A stretch of DNA of 64,000 nucleotides. Origin: Planctomycetota bacterium (GTDB taxonomy: Bacteria > Planctomycetota > J058 > JAJDCQ01). Location: contig JAJDCQ010000213.1 of NCBI GenBank assembly GCA_029260755.1, positions 86,029 through 150,028 on the forward strand. Reading direction: 5' to 3'. A program made the translations under genes and the position numbers. This document shows positions 34,241-43,757 of the stretch, piece by piece. Below the pieces are notes generated by a model that saw only the letters and a program-made list of their open reading frames with translations, ran no database searches and was not told the origin of the DNA. Every line of letters starts with the position of its first letter. Within the stretch, counting starts at the first letter, position 1.

Positions 34241-35530
34241 TCAGAAGCCGAGCGTCATGATCCGGAGGAGCCAGCGCGGCAGCCACCGCCGCAGGCGCCA
34301 CCGCACGATGGTCGCGATCGTGCTCAGCGTGCCGCGAGTCGGCAGCGCCTCGGCGACCAGGGCGGCCTCGCTCATCTGCGCGCTGGTCGGCGTTCGCCAG
34401 CCGCGGATCGAGTCGATCCGCCGTTCGGCGATGTCGACGTCGTGGACGAGGTGCCGGCGGTAGCGCCACAGGCCGACCGCGAGGACGGCGGTCGCGAGGG
34501 CGCTCGAGAGAAGGCCGACGAGGATCGACCCGATGACCGCCTCGCCCGCGGCGTTCGGTGGTGGCGAGTTGGCGTGGATGTTCGCGCCGAGGAGCCCGAA
34601 GCCGATCGCCGCGACGAGCCAGAGGAGGAGCATCGTTCCGACGATCGAGGCCCGGTGGAGGAGACCGGTGCGGACCTCGTCGAGGTTGCGGTGGTCGTTC
34701 CACAGCTCGAGCCGGAGGGCGGTCAGGAACGCGGCCGCCGACTCCCAACGGCGGCGCGAGTCGCCGGCCAGGGCGCGGGCGAGGAGGCGGTCGACCGCGC
34801 CGGGCAGCTCGGGGCGTCGTCGACTCGGCGGCTCCGCCACCCCCTGGGGTCGCTCGCCGAGGAGGAGCTCGTGGAGGATCACGCCGACGGCGTAGACGTC
34901 GGAGCGGTGGGAGGGCTTCTGACCGGCCCGCTGCTCGGGCGCCATGTACTCGATCGTGCCCGCGAGGCGCGCGTCGGCGGCCGACAGGCTGACCGAGAGG
35001 GTCGCCGTCTGCTGCGCGATCTTGCGCGAGAGGCCGAAGTCGCTCACGTGGAGCGCGCCCTCCTCGTCGAAGAGGAGGTTCTCGGGCTTGAGGTCGCCGT
35101 GGACGATGCCCTCGCGTTGCAGCCGGGTGAGCAGCTCGAGGACGCGCTCGACGTGCTGGATCGCCTCGCCGGCGGCGAGGCGCCCGCCGGCGAGCTTCCG
35201 CCGCAGGTCCCCCCCGCGGAGGTAGTCCATGACGAGGTAGGGCGGGTCGTGGTCGAGGGCGACGTCGTGGACGGCGACGACGCCGCGCCCGCGGACGAGA
35301 CCGAGGCTGCTCGCCTCGGCCTGGAGCTGCTCGGCGTGCGCGTGATGAACGACCACCTTGAGGGCGTAGCGGCGCTCGTCGCCGCGCTCGTCACCGCGCC
35401 CGGCCTTCGCGCGCCGGACGCGCCAGACCTCGGAGAAGCCGCCCCGCCCGAGCGGCTCCTCGAGGATCCAGGGACCGAGCCGTTCTCCCTCGCTCCGCGT
35501 CCAGCCGGCCTTCGCCGTCGTCGCGCTCAC
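34241..35530 (-). CDS. Ser/Thr protein kinase with two C-terminal membrane helices
   Basis: The protein is 429 residues. The kinase motifs are GRGGFSEV (28-35), Lys58, HGD (144-146, Arg of HRD replaced by Gly), KPEN, DFG (164-166) and MAPEQ. It is predicted active, since Lys, both Asp and Asn are present. Two hydrophobic segments (about 290-310 and 325-350) are followed by a basic tail. The gene starts four bases after the stop of the preceding kinase gene, so the two form a pair. It is convergent with the large kinase at 31289-34210. Confidence 0.88.
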   Translation of the reverse strand: MSATTAKAGWTRSEGERLGPWILEEPLGRGGFSEVWRVRRAKAGRGDERGDERRYALKVVVHHAHAEQLQAEASSLGLVRGRGVVAVHDVALDHDPPYLVMDYLRGGDLRRKLAGGRLAAGEAIQHVERVLELLTRLQREGIVHGDLKPENLLFDEEGALHVSDFGLSRKIAQQTATLSVSLSAADARLAGTIEYMAPEQRAGQKPSHRSDVYAVGVILHELLLGERPQGVAEPPSRRRPELPGAVDRLLARALAGDSRRRWESAAAFLTALRLELWNDHRNLDEVRTGLLHRASIVGTMLLLWLVAAIGFGLLGANIHANSPPPNAAGEAVIGSILVGLLSSALATAVLAVGLWRYRRHLVHDVDIAERRIDSIRGWRTPTSAQMSEAALVAEALPTRGTLSTIATIVRWRLRRWLPRWLLRIMTLGF

Positions 35531-35534
35531 GCCG

Positions 35535-36680
35535 TCACCGCCCCCGCCGCGCGGCGGTGTCGAGGAGGAGCGACCCGAGCACCGCGAGCATCGTCGGCGT
35601 GGCGACGAGCGCGACCCGGAGCAGCGCGACGAGCGGCTCGTCGAGCTCGGCGCCGTAGCGGTCGATCGCGATGACGGTGAAGAGGATGATCGCCGGGAGC
35701 ATGATCCCCACGAGCAGCGTCATCAGGAACGAGACGTCGCCGACCGGCCGCACGCCGCGGAGGGTCGGCTCGATCGAGGTCTCCGCGACCGGCGCGACGA
35801 GCTCGATCCCCTGCTCGCCCGCGGCGAGGTCGGCGAGCATCGTCCCGGCGTCGGGGTAGCGCCGCTCCGCGTCGCGGGCGAGGGCGCGGCCGACGACCCG
35901 GTCGAGCGCCGCGGGCACATCGACGGGCGGGTCGAGGCGGGCGAGGACGACCCGGAGCGGCTCGACCAGGCCGAGCGGGCGCCGCCCGACCGCGAGCTCG
36001 TAGGTGAGCACGCCGAGCGCGTAGACGTCGCTGGCCGGGGAGAGCTCGCCGCCCGCCCGGACCTCCGGCGCGACGTAGTCGAACGTCCCGCGCAGCCGCC
36101 CCGCGCCGTCCGCGCCGGTCGCGAGCGACGGCTCGATCGGCGCGTCGTCGCCCTCGCGAACGCGGGCATCGAGGAGGAGCTTCTTCCGGCGCTGCGCCCG
36201 CGAGAGCCCGAGGTCGGCGATCTTCGGCCGCCCCTCGCCGTCGAGGAGCACGTTCTCGGGCTTGAGGTCGCCGTGGACGATCCCCTCCTCGTGGGCGAAG
36301 GCCATCCCCTCGAGGACGCTCGTGATGAGCTCGATCACCCGGCCGGGCGGCAGCCGCTCGCCGGGGGCGTCGAGCATCGCCGCGCGGAGGTCGCCGCCGC
36401 CGCAGAACTCGAGGACGAAGTAAGGCGGGTCGGCGTCGACCGCCTCCTCGATGATCTGGACGAAGTGGGGGCTACGGAGCTGCCGGAGGAGCTCGCCCTC
36501 GTGGCGGAGGACGCTCAGCAGCTCGGGGCGGATGCCGATCTTGATCGCGACGGCGTCGCCGCCGCCCGTCGGCTCGGCCCGGTGGACCCGGGCGAAGCCG
36601 CCGCGGCCGACCTCCTCGCGGAGCTCGTAGCCCGAGAGGACGAGGGGGACATCGCGCGTGGGGTCGGCCGGGGCGCTCAT
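35535..36680 (-). CDS. Ser/Thr protein kinase with two C-terminal membrane helices
   Basis: The protein is 381 residues with the same architecture as the next gene. The motifs are GRGGFARV (25-32), VAIK Lys47, HGD (136-138), KPEN, DLG in place of DFG (156-158) and VAPEV. The activation segment carries an insert of about 20 residues (charged, with RKKLLLD). Two membrane helices lie near 313-335 and 350-372. It is the middle gene of a run of three kinases, 31 bases after the first and four bases before the third. It is probably a duplicate of the 34241-35530 gene. Confidence 0.88.
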   Translation of the reverse strand: MSAPADPTRDVPLVLSGYELREEVGRGGFARVHRAEPTGGGDAVAIKIGIRPELLSVLRHEGELLRQLRSPHFVQIIEEAVDADPPYFVLEFCGGGDLRAAMLDAPGERLPPGRVIELITSVLEGMAFAHEEGIVHGDLKPENVLLDGEGRPKIADLGLSRAQRRKKLLLDARVREGDDAPIEPSLATGADGAGRLRGTFDYVAPEVRAGGELSPASDVYALGVLTYELAVGRRPLGLVEPLRVVLARLDPPVDVPAALDRVVGRALARDAERRYPDAGTMLADLAAGEQGIELVAPVAETSIEPTLRGVRPVGDVSFLMTLLVGIMLPAIILFTVIAIDRYGAELDEPLVALLRVALVATPTMLAVLGSLLLDTAARRGR

Positions 36681-36711
36681 CGTTCGTCAGGACGAACGAG
36701 CGGCCCTGTCA

Positions 36712-38238
36712 TTACGAGCCGCCAGCGCTGCCCATGTCGGCGAGGTGGCTCTCGGCGATCCGGGCCCACTGGCTGCTCGGCGCGAGGCGGATGACGTTCT
36801 CGTACTCGCGCCGCGCCTCGTCGTACTCGCCCCGTCCCTTGTGCCCGGCGGCCTTCTTGAGCAAGAGCACGGCCCGCTCCTCGTCCTGCGGCGGAGCGCC
36901 CGGCTTGATCTCCGGTCGGAAGATCACCGCGACGATGATGATGATCAGCACGGCGACCGCGCCGAAGATCGCGACGGCGAGCGAGACGCTCTCGGTCTGC
37001 TTCGCGCCGCGGATGCGCACCGCGCGGATGCGTCGGGCGCGCTCGCGCCGCTCCTGCGCCTCGGGGTCGATGTAGGCGGAGAGCGACGCGCTCGGCTTCT
37101 CGCGTCGACGAGCGTTGGCGCCGCTCGTGCGCGCTTCCCGCCCGCTCCCGCCGCCTCCGCCTCCGCCGCGCTTGGGCGCGCCGGCCGGGCGCTTCCCGTC
37201 GAGCGCCCGCTCGATCTCGTCGGTCAGCTCCTCGGGCGACTGCGGGCGATCCTCGCGCCGCTTCTCCATAAGGTAGAGGACGAGGTCGCTCGAGGCGCGG
37301 CTGACCTTCGGGTTGCGGCGCTTCGGCGGCTCGGGATCCTCGGTCAGGTGCTTCGTCATCAGCACCATCGGGCTGCTCCCGACGAACGGCGTCTCGCCGG
37401 TGAGCATGTGATAGACGGTCGCGCCGAGCGAGTAGATGTCGCTCCGGATGTCGACGTCGGACTCGCCGCGCGCCTGCTCGGGCGAGATGTAGTGCGGCGT
37501 CCCGATCGGGATGCCCTTGCGGTCCGCCTCGCCGTCGTCGCCCTCGGCCACCTTCGCGAGGCCGAGGTCGCAGAGCTTCGCTATGTCGTGGTTCGCGACG
37601 AGGATGTTCTGCGGCTTCACGTCGCGGTGGACGAGGCCGTGCTTCGCGGCGTGGGTGAGCGCCGCGGCGACCTGGAGGGTGATCCGGAGGGCCCGCTTCT
37701 CCTCGATCGCGCCGCGCGCCTCGACGAGCTCGGCGACCGTGTCGCCCTCGACGTACTCCATCACGAAGTAGCAGTAGCCGTTGACCTCGCCGACGTCGAT
37801 CCCGGCGATGATGTTCTCGTGGTTGAGCCGGGCGACCGCGCGCGCCTCGCTGATGAAGCGCTCGCGGAAGGTGCGGTCCTTGGCGTAGCGCGGCGGGAGA
37901 ACCTTGAGGGCGACGATGCGGTCGAGCGAGACCTGGCGGGCCTTGTAGACCTGGCCGCCCATGCCGCCCTTGCCGATCAGCTCCTGGATCTCGTAGCCGG
38001 GGATCGCGAGGGTCTGCTGGCGGTGCTGCTGGACCTCGAGGATGCGGTTGACGCCGTTCTGATCGAGGTAACCCTTCTCGATCATGATCTCGCCGATGCG
38101 CTTCGGCACGACGCCGAAGGATCGGAGCTTCTGCTGGATCTCGAGGCAGGCCTGGACCGACTCCCCGGCGGTGAGGCCCTCGCGGACCGCGATCTCGCCG
38201 AAGAGCATGCCTTGCTGGGTCGCGGTCGCTTGGGTCAT
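36712..38238 (-). CDS. Ser/Thr protein kinase with GspE-N-like (MshEN) N-terminal domain
   Basis: The protein is 508 residues from ATG 38238; a GTG two codons earlier (38244) is possible. Residues 12-70 (FGEIAVREGLTAGESVQACL, then IGEIMIEKGYLDQNGVNRIL) resemble the two-part N-terminal domain of type II secretion and c-di-GMP-binding MshE ATPases. The kinase domain has GKGGMG (89-94, with an extra Gly before Val), Lys112, HRD (204-206), KPQN, DLG (224-226) and SPEQ. A Gly/Arg linker precedes one membrane helix near 418-440 and a short TPR-like tail. It is the first gene of the three-kinase run. Confidence 0.88.
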   Translation of the reverse strand: MTQATATQQGMLFGEIAVREGLTAGESVQACLEIQQKLRSFGVVPKRIGEIMIEKGYLDQNGVNRILEVQQHRQQTLAIPGYEIQELIGKGGMGGQVYKARQVSLDRIVALKVLPPRYAKDRTFRERFISEARAVARLNHENIIAGIDVGEVNGYCYFVMEYVEGDTVAELVEARGAIEEKRALRITLQVAAALTHAAKHGLVHRDVKPQNILVANHDIAKLCDLGLAKVAEGDDGEADRKGIPIGTPHYISPEQARGESDVDIRSDIYSLGATVYHMLTGETPFVGSSPMVLMTKHLTEDPEPPKRRNPKVSRASSDLVLYLMEKRREDRPQSPEELTDEIERALDGKRPAGAPKRGGGGGGGSGREARTSGANARRREKPSASLSAYIDPEAQERRERARRIRAVRIRGAKQTESVSLAVAIFGAVAVLIIIIVAVIFRPEIKPGAPPQDEERAVLLLKKAAGHKGRGEYDEARREYENVIRLAPSSQWARIAESHLADMGSAGGS

Positions 38239-38392
38239 CGTCACCCCGCGGCGCGCGGATCACCGCCGCCGCTCCCGGCCCGACGGTCGACCGACCGACG
38301 GGCGTCTCGTGAACAGAGCCCTACCCCCGGGGGGATTCCCCATGATCCATCGGGGGTCTCTCGACCGCAAGGCGGCGAGGGGGCGCTCGGTC

Positions 38393-38411
38393 CGACCTCG
38401 TTTCGAGGTCG
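38393..38411 (-). terminator. Terminator-like hairpin
   Basis: The hairpin CGACCTCG-TTT-CGAGGTCG (8-bp perfect stem) lies nine bases after the stop of the gene ending at 38421 and before the three-kinase run. There is no T tract, so it may slow rather than stop transcription. Confidence 0.4.
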
Positions 38412-38420
38412 TCAGTTGCG

Positions 38421-39254
38421 TCACGCGGGCGGCGAGCTCATGGGGCCGTCATCGTCGTCGGCGGCCGCCTTCGCCCGCCACGCGACGACCTCGTCGAACG
38501 CCTCGCGGGTCGGCTTTCGGGTCAGGAGGATGACGAGGATCAGGGGATAGACCGAGGCGAAGATCCACATGAAGACCGCGCCCGCGATCGCGCCGAGCCA
38601 GCTCAGCGAGCTGAACATCGCGATCGGGGCCGCCGCCCCCGCGGCGCCGCCGCGCGCCTGGGCCATCCGCGTCTGCGCCGCCATCATCGCGTCCATCGAC
38701 TCCATCTGTCCGGGCACGAGGAGGCCGTACCAGATGGCGAAGACGAGGGCGAAGAGGAGCTTGTAGCCGCCGGCGAAGAGCGAGATCTTGCGACCCCACG
38801 GGCGCACGAGGAGGAGGCCGATCCCGCCGATGATGAGCAGCAGGTTCCCGAGGGCGGAGAGGACCGCGTCGCTGACGAAGTACCCGATCACGATCGGCTC
38901 GCCCATCCACGCGTACATGGCGAAGAAGTCGGGGTCGAACGGCGGGTTCGAGGCCTTCCAGTCGTCGAGCTCGCCGCGCAGCTCCTCCTTCTCCTCCTCG
39001 GTCTCGGCGTCCTCGATCTGGTCGGCGTAGTCCTCCTCGACCTCCGCGCGCCGGGCGGACTCCTCCTTCTCGATCTGCGCCTGGAGAGCGTCCATCCCGA
39101 TGCCCATGACCGGGCTGATGAGCGACATGGCGTTCGGGCAGAGGGCGAAGAGGCCGTAGCAGATCGAGATGACCGCGATGACGGTGATCGTGTAGGGACG
39201 CTCGGGCGCGTCCTCGAAACGGCCGCTCTCGCGGCTGGGCTCCCAGACCGACAT
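38421..39254 (-). CDS. Membrane protein of unknown function with acidic coiled-coil insert
   Basis: The protein is 277 residues. The first hydrophobic segment (ITVIAVISICYGLFALC) is followed by a charged helical insert (about 55-95, rich in Glu/Lys/Asp, likely a coiled coil). Three or four more membrane segments follow, with the motif VRPWGRKISLFAGGYKLL. I do not recognise the family. The start at 39254 lies two bases after the stop of the zinc-ribbon membrane gene, so they are translationally linked. Its place between a pseudokinase operon and a kinase run suggests a partner or substrate. Confidence 0.8.
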   Translation of the reverse strand: MSVWEPSRESGRFEDAPERPYTITVIAVISICYGLFALCPNAMSLISPVMGIGMDALQAQIEKEESARRAEVEEDYADQIEDAETEEEKEELRGELDDWKASNPPFDPDFFAMYAWMGEPIVIGYFVSDAVLSALGNLLLIIGGIGLLLVRPWGRKISLFAGGYKLLFALVFAIWYGLLVPGQMESMDAMMAAQTRMAQARGGAAGAAAPIAMFSSLSWLGAIAGAVFMWIFASVYPLILVILLTRKPTREAFDEVVAWRAKAAADDDDGPMSSPPA

Positions 39255-39256
39255 CG

Positions 39257-40123
39257 TCAGACCGCCTCGGTCGCCATCTTGATCATGAGCACGACGCTCA
39301 GCCCGAACATGCAGCCCATCAACACCGCCATCGCCAGGACCATCACGACGAGGGCGACCGCCGCCGAGCCGATCCCGTTTCCGATCTGTCGGTCGTGGGC
39401 GCCGGAGATCGCCGCTCCGCTCGTGTAGAGGAGCCACATCCACTGCATCGCGGTGCCGGCGACCACGCAGATCAGATACAGGATCACGCCGGCCGTCACG
39501 CTGCCGGCCGTCTTCGCGATCAGGAACGCGGGGATCCCGAGGGCGTGGCCGAGCTGAGGCACCCAGAGAAACGTCCCGACGACGTAGGTCCCCGCGCGGA
39601 ACGTCGTCGCGAAGCTCCGGCGAGTCCTGTCCTTGCCCGTGACGCCCGCGCCCAGGTGAAGGAGCGCCGACCAGACGGCGGCCTGCATCAGCCCGCCGGC
39701 CGCGAGCGAGACGGAGCCGCCGACGATGACCTCGAGGACCGACGGCATCGTCACCTCGATGCCGAGGCGCTGCTCGATCTGGGGGTTGTCGACGATCGCG
39801 ACCCAGGTGCCGTGGACGACGTGCTCGGCCGCCAGGAAGATCAGCGATGCCGACGCGCCGGCGAGCAGCATCGAGACCGTCGCGTAGACGATCACCCGCA
39901 CCGGGCTGCCGGCCGGGGCGAAGCTCTCGAAGAACGCGCGCGGCCGGAACAGGATCGAGAGCAGGGTCGGGAAGAACGCGAGGAGCGGGTTCGCGCCCGG
40001 GCGCTCCCACACCGTTCCCGGCGCGACGGCGAAGCCGCGGTTGCAGCCCGAGCAACGCCACGCGCCCGGACCCTCCACCCGGGAGACGACGCGGCAGCGG
40101 GGGCACTCGGCGAGGAGGCTCAT
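39257..40123 (-). CDS. Zinc-ribbon membrane protein (Yip1-like)
   Basis: The protein is 288 residues. An N-terminal zinc ribbon with CPRC and CSGC is followed by FFPTLLSILFRPRAFFESFA, a feature of Yip1-domain proteins, and five or so membrane segments. The Yip1-like assignment rests on this feature and the topology only. It lies 10 bases after the pseudokinase stop and two bases before the next membrane gene, so it is the second gene of a three-gene operon. Its function is unknown. Confidence 0.78.
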   Translation of the reverse strand: MSLLAECPRCRVVSRVEGPGAWRCSGCNRGFAVAPGTVWERPGANPLLAFFPTLLSILFRPRAFFESFAPAGSPVRVIVYATVSMLLAGASASLIFLAAEHVVHGTWVAIVDNPQIEQRLGIEVTMPSVLEVIVGGSVSLAAGGLMQAAVWSALLHLGAGVTGKDRTRRSFATTFRAGTYVVGTFLWVPQLGHALGIPAFLIAKTAGSVTAGVILYLICVVAGTAMQWMWLLYTSGAAISGAHDRQIGNGIGSAAVALVVMVLAMAVLMGCMFGLSVVLMIKMATEAV

Positions 40124-40133
40124 GGGCTCGCGA

Positions 40134-43100
40134 TCATGCCTTGCGCTCGGTGATCTTGCAGCTCACCCGCGCTTCCTTGAAGAGCTCCTGGACCCGCTCG
40201 GCCTCCTCGCGGCTGACCCGCCGGAGGACGTTCACGACCGGCGAGCGGCAGATCTCGAGCGCCTCGTCGACCGAGATCCCGCGGAGCTCGGCGATGATCT
40301 CGGCGGCCTTCTCGGCCCGGTTTCCGACTCCGAGGCCCGAGAGGATCAGGCCGCAGTTGCCCTCGGTCTCGCCGGCGCCGACGTCGGCGACCATCTGCTC
40401 GGACGCGGCGCTCGGCCGGCTCGCGACCGTGCGCCGGTTGGGGCGCTTCTTCTTCGCGGGCGGGGGGCCGCCCTCGGCCGCCTTGCGGGCCGGGACCGTC
40501 TTGCGGAGGGCGCCCTTCTTGCCCTTGGCCCGCTTCTTCATCCGCTTCTTCTTGGCGCCCTTCTTCGCGGCCGCTCGCTTCTTCTGCGCCGGAGGCGGGC
40601 CGAGGCCGTCATCGTCGATCTTCGGCGCGACCATCTCGCCCGACCGGCGACGCTCGGACTCGCGGTCGATCAGCCGGAGCATCTCGGTCTGGCTCAGCTC
40701 CTCGGGCGGAGCCTCGGGCTTGTAAGCGGGCGCGTCCGCGAGCGAGGGGAGGTCGTCGGCGCCCGGCAGCGGCGGCATCGGCGGCAGAGCCGGCGGAGGG
40801 CCGGCGGGGGGCGCGTGCTGGGTCGTCGGCCCCGGCGGCGGCAACGGCGGCGCTCCCTCGTCGAGGGGACGAAGCCCGGCGAGGAAGCCGCCCCCCGGAG
40901 GATGCGCTGGCGGAGCTGGCGGAGGTCCTCCCAGGCCGGCGAGCGGATGGCCGAGGGCGGGCGGCGGGCCGCCCGGCGGCGCGGCCCGGCTGTCGAGGAG
41001 GGCGGGATCCATGTACTGAGAGAACGGGTCGTCGGACGAGCCCGACTCGACCGGGGGTAGCGGCGGGAGCTCGGGCAGGTCCGGCAGCGCGCCCGAGGGA
41101 AGTCCCGGGGGCAACGGCGGGGGACCGCCCGGCGCCGGCGACGGGAACGAAGGCGGAGGCGGACCGGGCGGCCCCGGCGCCCACGGCAGTCCGCGCGGCG
41201 GCAGCGGCGCGCCGGGCGGCGGCGGACCGGGCGGCGCCCCGTACGGGCCCGCGGGAGGGATGCCCGGGTGCGCTCCCGATCCGGGCGCGCCGGGGTAGGG
41301 AGCGGGCGGCGGCGCGCCCATCGCCGGGACGGTCGGATGGGCTCCCGAGCCCGGGACGCTCGGGTGAGCGCCGGAGCCCGGCGGCACGCCGGGGTGAACG
41401 CCCGAGCCCGGCGGCACGCCCGGGTGGAGGCCGGAGCCCGGGGCCCGCGGAGCGACGCCGGGGTGGACGCCCGATCCGGGCGGCGGTGCCGCGGACGGGT
41501 ATCCGCCCGGGGCGCCGGGATACGCGGGCACGGTGGGGTGGGCGCCCGAGCCGGACGGGACGCCGGGGTGGACCCCCGATCCGGGACGGACACCCGGATG
41601 CACGCCAGATCCGGGCCGCGCACCGGGGTGAACGCCGGACCCGGGCTGAGCGCCGGGATGGACCCCCGATCCGGGGCGGACACCCGGATGCACGCCGGAT
41701 CCGGGCCGCGCGCCGGGGTGAACGCCGGACCCGGGCTGAGCGCCGGGATGGACCCCCGATCCGGGGCGGACACCCGGGTGCACGCCGGGGTGAACACCCG
41801 AGCCGGGGGCGGCGGGATGAACGCCGGACCCCGGCGGGCGCGCGCCGGGATGCCGCGCTCCGTCCATGCTCGGGTGAACACCGGATCCCGGCGCTCCGCG
41901 GCCGGGCGCCGGGCGGGGGCCGGGTTGCCCCGTCGGGACGCTCGGATGCGCGCCCGATCCGGCGTGGCGGGGCCCCGGCGCCGGCCCCCCGGGGGCGCCG
42001 AGCGGCGCGGCGGACGCGCCGGGCGACGGGAGGTGGCCGGGCGCCTGCCCGGCGGAGGGCGGCGCGAGGGCCGGCCCGGCGATCGCGGGGAGATCGCCCA
42101 CCGGCGGAAGCGCTCCGGGCGGGAGGTTGCCGACGGGCCGGAGCGGCTGGAGGTCGCCGAGGGGCGGCAGATCGCCGAGCGGGGGGAGCTCCTCGAGCGC
42201 GGGGAGCTCGGGAAGGCTCGCGGGTCCGGGGCCGGGCGCGGGGCCCGCCGTCGCCGCGGGGGGCTCGGCGGGGCGAGGCGAGACGCTCGACGAGGTGAGC
42301 GCCGAGGTGCTCCGGAGATCCTGCTCGAACCCCGAGTCGGGGGCCATCGGGCGAGGGCTCCACGTCGCCTTCGCGGCGGGCTTGCTCGGAGCCGCGGCCT
42401 TGCTCGAAGCCGCGGCCTTGCTCGGACCGGAGGGCTGCGCCTTCCGGGTCGGGGGGCCGGGCGTCCTCGCGGTGAAGATGTCGGTGCTCTGACCGTCGTT
42501 CGGCTCGTCCGCCAGCTCAGCCGCGGGCTCGGCCGCCTCGAATCCGGGCGCCGCGAGCAGTCCGGGGCCGAGCTCGGGCGGCGGAAGATCCGGTCCGCTG
42601 ATCGGCTTCACCGGCAGCTCGCCGGGCGTCTCGGGCGTCTCGGGCGGCGGCCCCTCGGTCGGCGTGGTCGGCGCGCCGATCGTGGGCTCGTCGGCGGCGG
42701 ACTCGTCCGCGGCGGGCGCATCCGCCGCGACCGCCGTCGCCTGCTCGATGGAGTCGAGGCCGGTGATCTTGACGCCCGGCGGCTCCGCCGTCGCCTTGCC
42801 CGAGTCCGTCCGGTCGCCCGCGCGCTCGACCGGGAGGTCCGGCGCTTCCTCGGCGAGCTTCTCGAGATCGAGCTCGGTGAGCGCCTCGAGCATCTGGCCC
42901 GCGTTCTCGTAGCGCGTGGCCTCGTTGGGGGCGGCCGCCTTCCGGATGATCGCGGCGAGCGCGTCCGGCAGACGCGCGAGCGCCTCGTCGCTCACGACCG
43001 TCTCGGCGAGGAGCGCGTCGAGGAGGATGATCCCGAGCGAGTAGACGTCGGTCGTCTCGTCGAAGCTGCCCTCGCCCTCCTGCCGTTCGGGCGGGAGGTA

Positions 43101-43652
43101 GTGCACCGGAGCGACCGCCCCGTGCCCGATCACCGAGCCGCCGAAGAGATACGCCATGTAGCCGTCACGGTCGAGCTTCCGGACGAGCTCGGCGAGCCCG
43201 AAGTCGGTCACGAAGACCCGGAGCCCGGCGACGATCATGTTCTGGGGCTTCAGCCCGCCGTGGCAGCGCCCGGCCTCGTGGGCCGCGGCGATGATCTTCA
43301 CGGCATCCCGGTAGACCTCGGTGACGCGGACGAATCCCTGGCCGTCGGTGACGACGTCCCGCAGCGACCGGCCATCGATCCACTTGCAGATCAGCAGCGG
43401 CCGCCCCTCGCGGACGTCGGCCACGCGGAAGCCGCGGATCCCCTTGACGCCCTCGAGGTTCACTCGCGACTTGTAGCCGGTCTTGAGGAGGTAGACGAAG
43501 TCCTTCTGGCGGGCAAGCTTCAGCAGATGCGTCTGACCGTCGGAGGTCTCCGAGCGGTAGGCCGGACCGAGCACACCGTCGCCCACGTGGTCGACGGGGG
43601 TGTGGCCGCCGACCTCGACGCCGATCTCGAGCGCGTCCTGGGATGCCGCCAT
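40134..43652 (-). CDS. Pseudokinase with Pro/Gly/His repeats and L7/L12-like C-terminal domain
   Basis: The protein is 1172 residues. The N-terminal domain (about 15-285) has a kinase fold: Lys45, KPQN, DFG (150-152), LPPE and DVYSLGIILLDALL. However, HRD reads HGG (131-133), so the catalytic Asp is Gly, and the glycine loop (GDGVLGPAY) is weak. It is therefore a likely pseudokinase. A long Pro/Ala/Glu region, then many PGSGVHPG units, leads to a Lys-rich stretch. The last 75 residues (AAEIIAELRGISVDEALEIC, VVNVLRRVSREEAERVQELF) resemble the ribosomal L7/L12 C-terminal fold. No membrane helix is seen. A good promoter lies 106 bases upstream. Confidence 0.85.
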   Translation of the reverse strand: MAASQDALEIGVEVGGHTPVDHVGDGVLGPAYRSETSDGQTHLLKLARQKDFVYLLKTGYKSRVNLEGVKGIRGFRVADVREGRPLLICKWIDGRSLRDVVTDGQGFVRVTEVYRDAVKIIAAAHEAGRCHGGLKPQNMIVAGLRVFVTDFGLAELVRKLDRDGYMAYLFGGSVIGHGAVAPVHYLPPERQEGEGSFDETTDVYSLGIILLDALLAETVVSDEALARLPDALAAIIRKAAAPNEATRYENAGQMLEALTELDLEKLAEEAPDLPVERAGDRTDSGKATAEPPGVKITGLDSIEQATAVAADAPAADESAADEPTIGAPTTPTEGPPPETPETPGELPVKPISGPDLPPPELGPGLLAAPGFEAAEPAAELADEPNDGQSTDIFTARTPGPPTRKAQPSGPSKAAASSKAAAPSKPAAKATWSPRPMAPDSGFEQDLRSTSALTSSSVSPRPAEPPAATAGPAPGPGPASLPELPALEELPPLGDLPPLGDLQPLRPVGNLPPGALPPVGDLPAIAGPALAPPSAGQAPGHLPSPGASAAPLGAPGGPAPGPRHAGSGAHPSVPTGQPGPRPAPGRGAPGSGVHPSMDGARHPGARPPGSGVHPAAPGSGVHPGVHPGVRPGSGVHPGAQPGSGVHPGARPGSGVHPGVRPGSGVHPGAQPGSGVHPGARPGSGVHPGVRPGSGVHPGVPSGSGAHPTVPAYPGAPGGYPSAAPPPGSGVHPGVAPRAPGSGLHPGVPPGSGVHPGVPPGSGAHPSVPGSGAHPTVPAMGAPPPAPYPGAPGSGAHPGIPPAGPYGAPPGPPPPGAPLPPRGLPWAPGPPGPPPPSFPSPAPGGPPPLPPGLPSGALPDLPELPPLPPVESGSSDDPFSQYMDPALLDSRAAPPGGPPPALGHPLAGLGGPPPAPPAHPPGGGFLAGLRPLDEGAPPLPPPGPTTQHAPPAGPPPALPPMPPLPGADDLPSLADAPAYKPEAPPEELSQTEMLRLIDRESERRRSGEMVAPKIDDDGLGPPPAQKKRAAAKKGAKKKRMKKRAKGKKGALRKTVPARKAAEGGPPPAKKKRPNRRTVASRPSAASEQMVADVGAGETEGNCGLILSGLGVGNRAEKAAEIIAELRGISVDEALEICRSPVVNVLRRVSREEAERVQELFKEARVSCKITERKA
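41571..41785 (-). repeat. 90-base tandem repeat inside the pseudokinase gene
   Basis: Copies begin at 41571, 41661 and (partial) 41751, each opening GACCCCCGATCCGGG. The first two differ at only a few bases. The unit encodes three 10-residue PGSGVHPG-V/A-x blocks. Looser 30-base repeats extend to about 41350 and 41890. Confidence 0.9.
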
Positions 43653-43757
43653 GCCGGATGCCGGGGGAACCGCGACGGGGGTGGTCGATCGTCAGAGGCG
43701 CGGACGACGCAGACGTGTGCAACCAAGGAGGATACGACGACGCCCGCCCGAGCCAAC

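Noticed and set aside
41350..41890. CRISPR array
   Set aside because: The 30/90-base repeats have no unique spacers and lie in frame inside a gene, encoding PGSGVHPG units.
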